A DNA stretch of 32,797 nt, taken from Pseudomonadota bacterium (lineage in GTDB: Bacteria; Pseudomonadota; Gammaproteobacteria; Burkholderiales; Burkholderiaceae_C). A program made the translations under genes and the position numbers. The notes below the pieces were generated by a model that was given only the letters and a program-made list of their open reading frames with translations, was not told the DNA's origin and searched no databases. The DNA is taken from the NCBI GenBank assembly GCA_030271615.1, contig JARXKP010000007.1:1-32797 (forward strand). The letters are read 5' to 3'. The stretch's first letter is position 1. Each line of letters opens with the position of its first letter. Below, piece by piece: positions 6,471 through 13,529 of this stretch.

Positions 6471-8076
6471 CTCGCTGCGCATCGCTGGCGCATCGGTGGC
6501 CGGCTGGCTGGTGGTGCCAGTGCTGCCGCTGGATGGGAGCGAGCCGGCTTCGCTGCAATTCATCCCGCCGCCCGGTGCCGGAAAGAAGCTGAATCTGCCC
6601 GGTGCGTCGGTGGCCGGTGTGTTCATCGTGGGCGACATGGTGGCCGGTGGCACCACGTTTGTGTGCGAGGGTATCGGGCAAGCGTGGGCATGTTGGAAGG
6701 CGACCGGCTTTGCGGCCGTGGTGTGCTTTGGCTGGGGCCGTGTTCGTGCGGTTGCCGCTGAACTGCGCAAGCGCGACGCATTGGCGCGGCTGGTGGTGGT
6801 GCCTGATGTCGGGAAGGAAGGTGAAGCCGAAACCATCGCCCGCGAGGTGCGCGGTGCATGCGCTCCAATGCCCACTAGCTGGGACACCAACGCGGACGTG
6901 AACGACTACGCGCAGCGCGAGGGGTTCGATGCGTTGGAGGCATTGCTACACAGCGCAAAGGCTCCGCCGGGAAACGGTGTCGTGCTTCTCAACGGTGCCG
7001 ACCTCATCCCACAGCCGGTAGCCTGGCTGTGGCGTGATTGGCTGGCGCTGGGCAAGCTCCACATATTGGCTGGCGCACCCGGGCAGGGAAAGACAACCAT
7101 TGCCGTAGCCATGGCCGCAACCGTCACCAGTGGCGGACGCTGGCCCGATGGTTCACGCTGCGACCGTGGACATGTGCTCATCTGGTCCGGTGAGGACGAC
7201 CCAGCCGATACGCTGCTGCCCCGTCTGATTGCGGCTGGTGCTGACGTATCGCGCATTCACTTCGTGGCTGGCACACGCACAAACGGAGAGCTTCAGCCGT
7301 TCGACCCGGCGTGCGATATGGCCCAGCTCGCAGAGCAGGCGAAGAACCTTGGAGGCGTGCGCCTCATCGTCGTTGACCCGGTTGTTTCTGCCGTGACGGG
7401 TGACAGCCACAAGAACACCGAAGTTCGGCGGGCACTTCAGCCGTTGGTGGACCTCGCATCGAACATGGGCGCCGCGCTGCTTGGCATCTCGCATTTCAGC
7501 AAAGGCGGACAAGGGCAAGACCCGGCATCGCGCGTCGTTGGCTCGATTGCGTTTACCGCTGTTGCGCGCGTGGTCCTGGTGGCGGCCAAGGTGAAGGGTG
7601 ATGACGGACAAGCCCGTCGAATCCTGGCGCGCGGAAAGTCCAACATCGGCCCAGACGATGGCGGTTTCGAATACGACATCACGCAGGTGGAGGCACTGCC
7701 CGGCATTCATGCCTCGCGCATCGAATGGGGCGCAGCGGTGGAAGGCTCTGCCCGCGAGTTGCTCACCGACCCCGCCGAAGAAACCGAAGATGGCAACGCG
7801 CAGAACTCCGCCACTGCGTTTCTTCAAGAAGTGCTGAAAGATGAATTGGTGCCGGTGAAAAGCATCGAGGCCGAAGCTAAGGAAGCTGGCTTGTCCTGGC
7901 GAACCATCCGCCGCGCATCTGATTCGCTGTGCGTGATGAAGAAGAGAGGCACCGAAAACCGTTGGTACTGGAGCCTCCCCAAGTTGTCCAATACCGGCAA
8001 CTTGTCCAACTTGTCCAACGTTGGAACCTTGGACAACCTGGACAACATGACCGAATGCGGGGTGCGCGATGAGTGA
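6454..8076 (+). CDS. Primase-helicase, Toprim plus RepA-like AAA ATPase part
   Basis: The longest in-frame stretch has a Toprim-like region (TTFVCEGIGQAWACWKATG with the conserved Glu, then VVVPDVGKEGEAETIAREV) and a RepA/KaiC-like helicase core: Walker A GAPGQGKTTIAVAM near residue 207, WSGEDDPADTLLPRL, Walker B GVRLIVVDPVV and the sensor-like GISHFSKGGQGQDPASRVVG. It should unwind and prime DNA for replication of the element. The GTG at 6454 is only the first start codon of this frame, without a ribosome site; the true start is 6006 if the upstream frameshift is discounted. The last 20 residues are repetitive (NLSNLSNVGTLDNLDN) because the DNA there is an iteron-like array. The stop overlaps the next start. 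Confidence 0.85.
   Translation: MVPAGDSLRIAGASVAGWLVVPVLPLDGSEPASLQFIPPPGAGKKLNLPGASVAGVFIVGDMVAGGTTFVCEGIGQAWACWKATGFAAVVCFGWGRVRAVAAELRKRDALARLVVVPDVGKEGEAETIAREVRGACAPMPTSWDTNADVNDYAQREGFDALEALLHSAKAPPGNGVVLLNGADLIPQPVAWLWRDWLALGKLHILAGAPGQGKTTIAVAMAATVTSGGRWPDGSRCDRGHVLIWSGEDDPADTLLPRLIAAGADVSRIHFVAGTRTNGELQPFDPACDMAQLAEQAKNLGGVRLIVVDPVVSAVTGDSHKNTEVRRALQPLVDLASNMGAALLGISHFSKGGQGQDPASRVVGSIAFTAVARVVLVAAKVKGDDGQARRILARGKSNIGPDDGGFEYDITQVEALPGIHASRIEWGAAVEGSARELLTDPAEETEDGNAQNSATAFLQEVLKDELVPVKSIEAEAKEAGLSWRTIRRASDSLCVMKKRGTENRWYWSLPKLSNTGNLSNLSNVGTLDNLDNMTECGVRDE
7984..8045. repeat. Iteron-like repeats at the end of the primase-helicase gene
   Basis: TTGTCCAA occurs three times in one direction (7984-7991, 8002-8009, 8011-8018), and its inverse TTGGACAA at 8029-8036, with TGGACAA again at 8039-8045. 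The adjacent copies are nine bases apart and the array can also fold as a long hairpin. Repeats inside the replication gene suggest an origin or binding site for an initiator. This role is inferred. Confidence 0.6.
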
Positions 8077-8365
8077 AATGCACATCACCTGCCCAAGTTG
8101 CCGGGTTCGCACCTTCGTTCAGGACACGCCTTGGAAGCGGCTGTGCGTGACCTGCTATCTGGAACAGAACCCGACACGCCGCCGAAAGCCTGAACCGGCC
8201 GCAGTCGCACCGCAACCGATGCAGGCCCTTGATGCGGACATGCTGCGCCGTCTGGTGTACCTGTGCCACCCCGACAAGCACGCCGGGAGCGATGCCGCAC
8301 ACACGGCGACCGCGTTCCTGTTGAAGCTGAAGGCCGGGAATCACCTGGAAAGCGAAACAACATGA
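8069..8365 (+). CDS. Small zinc-finger protein with J-domain-like HPD motif
   Basis: A protein of 98 residues with two parts. Residues 1-35 have CPSC and CVTC knuckles (ITCPSCRVRTFVQD, LCVTCYLEQ), a probable zinc ribbon. Residues 54-92 read LDADMLRRLVYLCHPDKHAG and then TATAFLLKLK, which carries the HPDK signature and flanking helices of a short J domain, the part of DnaJ proteins that stimulates Hsp70 ATPases. It starts inside the end of the helicase gene (ATGAGTGA) and its stop overlaps the next start, so it belongs to the replication operon. It may recruit host DnaK to remodel the replication complex. That role is a guess; the motifs are seen. Confidence 0.7.
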   Translation: MSEMHITCPSCRVRTFVQDTPWKRLCVTCYLEQNPTRRRKPEPAAVAPQPMQALDADMLRRLVYLCHPDKHAGSDAAHTATAFLLKLKAGNHLESETT

Positions 8366-9036
8366 CAAAACCAAAGCTGACCCGCAAGCCCTTGGGCGCA
8401 CTGCCTCTGCAAACCACGGCCGCGCCAGCCGACGACGGAAAGACACTGCGCGTCACCTCAGAGCCTGGAAAGACTGAGGCGCGCCAATTTGCAGACTTGG
8501 TTTCCCGAGGCATAGCGACCAACGGCATCACCGCCGCCGCCTTCACGGGTAATCAGCTTGGTGCGGTGTCCATCACCGAAATGGTGGCATCGCTCCAAGA
8601 CGCTGGCGAAGCGGTCAATCGTGGCGACCTGTCGAACGCCGAGCGAGTGCTGAATGCCCAAGCCTTGACGCTGAACGCGATGTTCTCCGAACTGGCCCGC
8701 CGTGCCGCTATCAACATGGGCGAGCACTTGGGCGCTGCCGAGACTTACATGCGTCTAGCACTGAAGGCACAGAGCCAATCGAGGGCGACCTTCGAGACGC
8801 TGGCTGCCATCAAGAATCCGCCCGTCGTGTTCGCCAAGCAAATGAACGTTGCCAACGGGCCGCAGCAGGTGAACAACACGGCTGCCCCTCGCACGCTGGA
8901 AAAACAAACCGCGCCAAACAAACTTTCAGGGAAGATGAATGAGCTACGTCAGAACACCAGAGCACCGCAAGCAACAAGCCGAGCGCATCCACGCCTGGAG
9001 CCCGTGGAAGAAGTCAACCGGGCCGAAGACGCCTGA
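8362..9036 (+). CDS. Hypothetical protein, 224 residues
   Basis: It starts MTKPKLTRKPLGALPLQTTA in an ATGA overlap with the gene before. The centre (ITEMVASLQDAGEAVNRGDL, AQALTLNAMFSELARRAA) is helical, and the segment ALKAQSQSRATFETLAAIKN followed by VFAKQMNVANGPQQVNN is a pattern found in hypothetical proteins of many prophages and integrated elements, where the function is unknown. No catalytic motif, signal or membrane segment is visible. The C-terminal 33 codons are read in a second frame by the next gene. Position in the operon suggests a part in replication or host manipulation by the element. Confidence 0.75.
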   Translation: MTKPKLTRKPLGALPLQTTAAPADDGKTLRVTSEPGKTEARQFADLVSRGIATNGITAAAFTGNQLGAVSITEMVASLQDAGEAVNRGDLSNAERVLNAQALTLNAMFSELARRAAINMGEHLGAAETYMRLALKAQSQSRATFETLAAIKNPPVVFAKQMNVANGPQQVNNTAAPRTLEKQTAPNKLSGKMNELRQNTRAPQATSRAHPRLEPVEEVNRAEDA

Positions 9037-9145
9037 AGGCAAGGCCACCTCATCCATGAACGCATGGAAGGGTGGGCACCGGGAGATGCTGCGCGAGTTG
9101 GCGCGTGTGTTGGGCAAGCAGCGCCAGAAACTGGACAATCTCTAG
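8939..9145 (+). CDS. Small basic conserved phage-like protein, 68 residues
   Basis: The sequence MSYVRTPEHRKQQAERIHAW, then KKSTGPKTPEGKATSSMNAW and KGGHREMLRELARVL follows a recognisable pattern of small proteins in prophages (a basic N-terminal helix, then STGPxTxEGKAxSxxNAxKGG). The function is unknown; the charge suggests nucleic-acid binding. The first 98 bases overlap the end of the previous gene in a different frame. Both frames look like their respective families, so the overlap is probably genuine. Its start ATG follows AGGGAAG by a few bases. Confidence 0.75.
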   Translation: MSYVRTPEHRKQQAERIHAWSPWKKSTGPKTPEGKATSSMNAWKGGHREMLRELARVLGKQRQKLDNL

Positions 9146-9256
9146 CTGGCGTTGGCCGTGATTTTGCCTCTCCAGTGTTGGCTGAAATGGTCATCTTCAC
9201 GAACCTACCAAGCCTTAAAATGGGAGCCTCCCCCGACATACCATGAAGGTGATTTC

Positions 9257-9466
9257 ATGACGACTACCCACAAGGCATTAGCGGACCGGATGGCAGCAGA
9301 ATCACGGTGGATGTCGATGGCCGCCCCATTGACCCCGGAGCAACAATTGCGGGAAGAGGAGCAGTCGGCGCTGTGGACCAAGGCCTCACAGCAGAGCAGA
9401 TTAACGGGGTTGCCAGTGCTTTGGCCGTACCTCGATTCAGCACCCCGAGAAGCGGGCCAGACCTAA
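9257..9466 (+). CDS. Uncertain small gene, last in the element
   Basis: ATG 9257 has a good ribosome site (GAAGGTG) and opens a frame of 69 residues (MTTTHKALADRMAAESRW), without a known motif. However, the frame shifted by two bases looks more like protein: from about 9259 it reads GPDGSRITVDVDGRPIDPGA, then GLTAEQINGVASALAV, GDAGRYIGGPDKKIFI and DELDPAAAPGSSLLELES, to about 9585. That second frame has no ATG and runs into the border repeat, which suggests a frameshifted and truncated gene. I cannot tell which frame is, or was, used. Confidence 0.35.
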   Translation: MTTTHKALADRMAAESRWMSMAAPLTPEQQLREEEQSALWTKASQQSRLTGLPVLWPYLDSAPREAGQT

Positions 9467-9589
9467 GAGGCGATGCGGGCCGCTACATCGGTGGGCCTGA
9501 TAAAAAGATTTTCATTTCCGACGAACTGGACCCGGCCGCTGCGCCGGGTTCGTCGCTTCTGGAGCTTGAAAGCACCGCAGCATTTGCCG

Positions 9590-9612
9590 GACTTGCCTAC
9601 AGATTGCCTACA
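9590..9612 (+). repeat. Direct repeat near right element end (candidate integrase arm site)
   Basis: Exact second copy of the 23-bp sequence at 2185-2207, here about 70 bases inside the right border. It is on the same strand as the left copy. It supports an integrase-dependent element spanning both copies. Confidence 0.6.
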
Positions 9613-9628
9613 AGCAACAAAAAAGCAA

Positions 9629-9668
9629 AAAGCCGGAAGCATCGTGTTAGTGGATGCTTACCGGCTTT
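9629..9668 (-). terminator. Rho-independent terminator of the tRNA trailer (right copy)
   Basis: On the minus strand a stem of AAAGCCGG-t-AAGCATC with GATGCTT-CCGGCTTT closes a nine-base loop and is followed by TTGCTTTTTT. The inner stem differs from the left copy (1961-1998) at two base pairs but pairing is kept. Confidence 0.75.
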
Positions 9669-9705
9669 CGCTTGTATGACTTGGGGTGGCTGATGGGACT
9701 TGAAC
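9656..9705 (-). other. Right attachment region, truncated tRNA-His 3' end
   Basis: Positions 9656-9697 repeat 1986-2027 exactly: part of the terminator, the spacer, and on the minus strand the last part of tRNA-His with its CCA. Beyond 9697 the tRNA match weakens (tgggacttgaac) and ends near 9705. With the tRNA on the minus strand, an intact gene would be expected here after integration, but the 5' part is missing, so this border has been altered since. Confidence 0.7.
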
Positions 9706-10236
9706 GGCGCACGTAAGTTCTTGTCATTATTGAGGAACATCAACCGAAGAACCGTCACTGTTCCCCTGCCTGTTCCCCTACATCGCATACGCTGCAATGA
9801 GACTTCGAACCAAGACCATTCTGCACCGTCCTACGCAAGCCTGCAACGTCTCGTCCCGTCCCGCGCGGTTGTCCTGATGTCGCCATTCGACGACGTGGCC
9901 GAAGGGGCGGTCAGCGCCCCCCTTGCATGGATTCTGCGTTGTGTATCCAGGTGCTTTTGGCAGCAAAGGCGCGCTGATGCCCCGAGCTTGCGCGACGCAT
10001 GGTACGAATGAGTGCCGAAATCTGATGGCGTCGATAGTGCCGAACCCTGCTTCCGAGAAATGCGCGCGCTCTTGCAGTTGTACGAGGAAGGCCGCGCCCA
10101 CGCTTGGTAAGGATTGGCGCAGCGTAGTCATTGGCCTGCGGTTCCGCGTAGGGGTGGCGACGCGCCCGCACAGCATTTGCCACCGTCTCTTCCAAGAGGC
10201 CACAGCGCAGTGATTTGGCGGGCGATGATCCACAGC
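9706..10236. other. Stretch without a recognised gene between the element and the arsenic genes
   Basis: About 530 bases between the right border and arsO. Open frames on either strand lack ribosome sites and recognisable domains. The frame on the plus strand ending FREMRALLQLYEEGRAHAW (stop near 10108) could be a gene tail, but I do not know it. No promoter stands out. It is most likely a scar of several insertions or deletions, in keeping with the missing tRNA half. Confidence 0.5.
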
Positions 10237-11298
10237 ATGACTGCACGCGACGTGATCATCATTGGCGGCGGACAAGCCGCCCTCTCGGTTGGCTACTTCC
10301 TGCGCCGCACCAAACGCTCGTTCCTGATCCTCGACTCTGAGGACGGGCCCGGCGGGGCCTGGCGCCATGCATGGGAGTCGCTGCGCCTGTTCTCGCCGGC
10401 AACCTGGAGTTCGCTCGCCGGGTGGCTGATGCCGACTACGGCGCAAGGCTTCCCGAGCCGGGATGAAGTCATCGACTATCTGAGCCGATACGAGGAGCGC
10501 TACGCATTGCCCGTTCGCCGGCCCGCGCTTGTCGATTCTGTCGAGGGTTCGAGCGACGGGCTTATCGTGCGGTCGGGTGACAGCGCATGGCAAGCCCAGG
10601 CCGTGGTAAGTGCCACCGGGAACTGGCGTCATCCGCACATCCCCACCTACCCCGGCCGCGTGACTTTCACCGGTTTGCAACTCCATTCGGCCGACTACGT
10701 GAGCGCAACGCCCTTCGCGGGCCGGCGCGTCCTGATCGTGGGCGGCGGCAACTCGGGCGCGCAAATCCTGGCCGAGGTGTCGCAAGTCGCCGAGGCCTCG
10801 TGGGTGACAGAGAAGCCACCCAACTTCCTGCCCGACGACGTGGACGGTCGCTTGCTGTTCGAGCGCGCGACCGAACGCTGGCGCGCCCAACAGGAGGGCC
10901 TGCCCGTCGAGCACTTGCCGGGCGGCTTCGGCGACATCGTGATGGTGCCGCCAGTAGTGGACGCTCGGGCGCGGGGCGTTCTTCAATCGCGCGGCCCGTT
11001 TGCCCGATTCACTCCGACCGGTGTGCAGTGGGCGGATGGCAGCGGGGCATCCTTCGATGCTGTGATCTGGTGCACCGGATTCAGACCAGCGCTGGCGCAC
11101 CTCGCGCCCTTGGGCATCGTCGACGACACAGGACGCGTCGATGTCGAGGGCACCCGAAGCACGGCCGAACCCCGCCTCTGGCTGGTTGGCTACGGGGACT
11201 GGACCGGGATGGCCTCGGCCACGCTGATCGGCGTCATGCGCACGGCGCGCAGCACCGCTCAGGAGATCGACGCCTTCTTGGCGCCGACGATGACCTAA
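10237..11298 (+). CDS. arsO: ArsO-like flavin-dependent monooxygenase
   Basis: A flavoprotein of 353 residues with an N-terminal FAD-binding motif ([20 protein letters not shown]), a second Rossmann motif for NADPH ([20 protein letters not shown], about residues 162-181) and the late ATG-type and GD motifs ([20 protein letters not shown]). It lies directly upstream of arsR and the arsenate reductases, which points to ArsO, a putative monooxygenase found in ars operons whose substrate is not firmly known. It resembles the CzcO/flavin-containing monooxygenase group, so a role outside arsenic cannot be excluded. ATG 10237 puts the FAD motif at the usual distance from the N-terminus; ATG 10225 is in frame and possible. 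A gap of 87 bases with its own promoter separates it from arsR. Confidence 0.8.
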   Translation: MTARDVIIIGGGQAALSVGYFLRRTKRSFLILDSEDGPGGAWRHAWESLRLFSPATWSSLAGWLMPTTAQGFPSRDEVIDYLSRYEERYALPVRRPALVDSVEGSSDGLIVRSGDSAWQAQAVVSATGNWRHPHIPTYPGRVTFTGLQLHSADYVSATPFAGRRVLIVGGGNSGAQILAEVSQVAEASWVTEKPPNFLPDDVDGRLLFERATERWRAQQEGLPVEHLPGGFGDIVMVPPVVDARARGVLQSRGPFARFTPTGVQWADGSGASFDAVIWCTGFRPALAHLAPLGIVDDTGRVDVEGTRSTAEPRLWLVGYGDWTGMASATLIGVMRTARSTAQEIDAFLAPTMT

Positions 11299-11350
11299 GC
11301 CGGGACCGAGGCAGTCTCCAGCCCAGGCGGCCATCGCAAAAAGGCGGTGC

Positions 11351-11383
11351 TTGACCATCACCCATATTTCTACCAAAATAGAA
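11351..11383 (+). promoter_or_regulatory. arsR promoter with candidate ArsR operator
   Basis: TTGACC (11351-11356) and CAAAAT (11374-11379) are spaced by 17 bases. TTCTA (11368-11372) and TAGAA (11379-11383) form an inverted repeat with a six-base gap over the -10 region, a natural place for ArsR to repress. The start point would fall near the ATG at 11386. Confidence 0.55.
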
Positions 11384-11385
11384 TC

Positions 11386-11712
11386 ATGGAAGAAAAAGCC
11401 GCCATCGTTTCGCTCGCAGCGCTCGCCCAGCCCATGCGCCTGCGCGTCTTTCGCGCCCTGGTCGGCGCCGGCCCGCAAGGCATGACGCCGGGTGCGCTGT
11501 CCGCGATGCTGGACGTGCCGGCCTCGACGCTGTCTTTCCACCTCAAGGAACTGACCCACTCCGGGCTGGTGACACAGGAGCGCGAAAGCCGCAACCTGAT
11601 TTATCGGCCGGCGATCGATCAGATGAACGACTTGCTCACCTACCTGACCGCTCATTGCTGCCAGGGCGCGGCCTGCGAGATGACCGTCGCCCCTGGCTGC
11701 ACCACCTGCTGA
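11386..11712 (+). CDS. arsR: ArsR-family arsenite-responsive repressor
   Basis: A repressor of 108 residues with the winged helix of the ArsR/SmtB family (LAQPMRLRVFRALVGAGPQG, LSAMLDVPASTLSFHLKELT). It lacks the ELCVCDL metal site of the R773 type. Instead cysteines cluster at the C-terminus: Cys91, Cys92 and Cys97 in HCCQGAAC, plus Cys105 and Cys108. This agrees with the Acidithiobacillus-type ArsR, which binds trivalent arsenic through a C-terminal Cys-Cys plus Cys set. It should repress from the site at 11351-11383 and be released by arsenite or antimonite. ATG 11386 gives the normal length; no ribosome site precedes it. Next is arsC, 51 bases downstream. Confidence 0.93.
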   Translation: MEEKAAIVSLAALAQPMRLRVFRALVGAGPQGMTPGALSAMLDVPASTLSFHLKELTHSGLVTQERESRNLIYRPAIDQMNDLLTYLTAHCCQGAACEMTVAPGCTTC

Positions 11713-11763
11713 GTCCACTTACCGCACCATCGCCGGCAACTCGCCTGCGACAAAGGAACTCCA

Positions 11764-12258
11764 ATGACTGACAAGGTCTACAACGTGCTGTTCGTCTGCA
11801 CGGGCAATTCGGCGCGCTCCATCCTGGCCGAGGGCCTGCTGAACCAATTCGCGCGCGGACGCTTCATTGCGCATTCAGCCGGCAGTCACCCGAGCGGCAC
11901 GGTCAATCCGTTTGCCCTCTCGACGCTGCAAACGCTGCGCATCCCCACCGATGGCTTCCGCAGCAAGAGCTGGGGCGAGTTTGCCGAGGCCGGCGCTCCC
12001 GCGCTCGATTTCGTGTTCACCGTCTGCGACAACGCAGCCGGTGAGGTGTGCCCGGTCTGGCCCGGCCAGCCGATGACCGCCCATTGGGGCGTGCCCGATC
12101 CCGCAGCCTTCGAAGGTACCGACGAAGAGAAGGCTCGCGTCTTCATGGCAACCGCCGTGACGCTGAAACGGCGCATCGAATTGATGCTGTCACTGCCAAT
12201 CAAGAGCCTCGACTCGATGGCGATCCAGCGCGAGATCACCGACATCGGCAAGAGCTGA
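11764..12258 (+). CDS. arsC: Arsenate reductase, low-molecular-weight phosphatase type
   Basis: This 164-residue enzyme reduces arsenate to arsenite in the cytoplasm, taking electrons from thioredoxin or a similar thiol system. The phosphatase loop is VCTGNSARS (Cys12 and Arg18). VCDNAAGEVCP supplies Cys88 and Cys96, the pair expected for the relay disulfide, and the acid comes from WGVPDPAAF. RSKSWGEFAE is also conserved. The start ATG 11764 follows AAAGGA. The gene is six bases from the next arsC. Two related but different reductases in tandem, plus a third unrelated one, are unusual. Confidence 0.92.
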   Translation: MTDKVYNVLFVCTGNSARSILAEGLLNQFARGRFIAHSAGSHPSGTVNPFALSTLQTLRIPTDGFRSKSWGEFAEAGAPALDFVFTVCDNAAGEVCPVWPGQPMTAHWGVPDPAAFEGTDEEKARVFMATAVTLKRRIELMLSLPIKSLDSMAIQREITDIGKS

Positions 12259-12264
12259 GCAAAC

Positions 12265-12760
12265 ATGACCACCAACGTCCTCGTCCTCTGCACCCACAAC
12301 TCGGCACGCAGCGTGCTCGGCGAAGGCATGCTCAACGCGCTCGCGACACGTTTGGGCCACGATGTGCGCGGCTACAGCGCCGGCAGTGCGCCGAGCGGCC
12401 GCATCAACCCGTTCGCCCTGGAAGCGCTCGGCAAATGCGGGAATCGACACCAAGGACTTCCGCAGCAAGAGCTGGGACGAATTCACCCAGCCCAACGCGC
12501 CCGAAATGCGCATCGTCATCACGGTGTGCGACAGCGCGGCGAAAGAGACCTGCCCGTACTTCCCCGGCAGCCCGGTGCAGATGCATTGGGGCTACCCCGA
12601 TCCGTCCAACGCGGATGGCGGCGACGCCGGCAAGCACCGGGCCTTCGAGCTGACGCGCCAGGCCATCGGCTACCGCATGCTGCAACTGCTTCAACTCCCG
12701 CTGGACACGATGAGCAACGCCGAGTTGCAGCGCGCCTTGAACCAGATCGCGCAGTCCTGA
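12265..12760 (+). pseudogene. arsC: Second LMW-phosphatase-type arsenate reductase, frameshifted
   Basis: The frame starts MTTNVLVLCTHNSARSVLGE with the active-site loop CTHNSARS, but it leaves the family after FALEALG. The rest (NAGIDTKDFRSKSWDEF, VCDSAAKETCPYFPG, HWGYPDPSNA, ending LNQIAQS) is in the next frame and stops at 12760. Removing one A from the AAA at 12433-12435 restores a complete protein of about 164 residues with all catalytic residues. The second half keeps full family conservation, so this is a very recent mutation or a sequencing error in a short A run. If real, the first arsC and the glutaredoxin-type arsC must carry the function. It is not a copy of the first arsC: the two differ throughout. 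Confidence 0.85.
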
Positions 12761-12775
12761 GGGAGCAACTGAGTC

Positions 12776-13483
12776 ATGGTCGATCTGCGCCGCAAACTCA
12801 TCGCCGAGGCACTCGGCACCGCATTGCTGTTGGCCGTTGTGATTGGCTCAGGGATCATGGCTGAACGCCTTTCAGGCGGCAATGTCGCGATCGCCCTGCT
12901 GGCCAACACGATGGCGACCGTGGGCGGCCTGTACATCCTGATAGAGGTCTTCGGACCCGTCAGCGGTGCGCACTTCAATCCGGCCGTCAGTATCGTGATG
13001 GCAATGCGCGGCGAGTTGCCGAAGGCCGCCCTGCTGCCCTACATCGTGGCCCAGCTCGTTGGCGCGATTCTCGGCGCCTGGCTGGCACACGCGATGTTCG
13101 ACATGGCGATCGTGCAGTTCTCGACCCATATGCGCAGCGGTGTCGGCCAATGGATCGCCGAAGCGGTGGCCACCGCAGGCCTGCTGCTGGTCATCCTGCG
13201 CGCGCCGGCAGGCCGTGCTGCCGCGATGGTCGCGAGCTACATCGGTGCGGCCTACTGGTTCACCGCGTCCACGTCGTTCGCCAACCCGGCAGCAGCCTTC
13301 GGTCGCATGTTCTCGGACAGCTTCGCGGGCATCGCACCGGCTAGTGTGACGGGCTTCGTCGCCGCGGAACTCGTCGGCGCCTTGATCGGCCTGGGGATTC
13401 ACCATGCGCTCGGCGTGCCGCGCTCGGGCCATCCGAACATCGTGGAAGCGTCAGGCGAAGTCGGCACCGCCGAGTTGACCTGA
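12776..13483 (+). CDS. aqpS: Aquaglyceroporin AqpS-like arsenite channel
   Basis: A membrane channel of 235 residues of the MIP family with six predicted helices and two half-helices carrying the NPA boxes: GAHFNPAVS (residues 65-72) and SFANPAAAFGR (168-177), the second with the selectivity-filter Arg177. In several ars operons AqpS replaces the pump: arsenite made by ArsC leaves down its gradient through the channel. That is established for Sinorhizobium; here it is inferred from the position between arsenate reductases. No ArsB or Acr3 is encoded in this window. It begins 15 bases after the second arsC. GGGAG lies 12 bases upstream of ATG 12776. Confidence 0.9.
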   Translation: MVDLRRKLIAEALGTALLLAVVIGSGIMAERLSGGNVAIALLANTMATVGGLYILIEVFGPVSGAHFNPAVSIVMAMRGELPKAALLPYIVAQLVGAILGAWLAHAMFDMAIVQFSTHMRSGVGQWIAEAVATAGLLLVILRAPAGRAAAMVASYIGAAYWFTASTSFANPAAAFGRMFSDSFAGIAPASVTGFVAAELVGALIGLGIHHALGVPRSGHPNIVEASGEVGTAELT

Positions 13484-13529
13484 GCACGCCGCGTACGTGA
13501 CCCCGGTGGCTGAACCTCTCACCCTGCCC

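Noticed and set aside
9778-11718. Long open frame (646 codons) on the minus strand over arsO and arsR
   Set aside because: It is antisense to clear arsO and arsR genes, lacks a ribosome site, and shows no family features.
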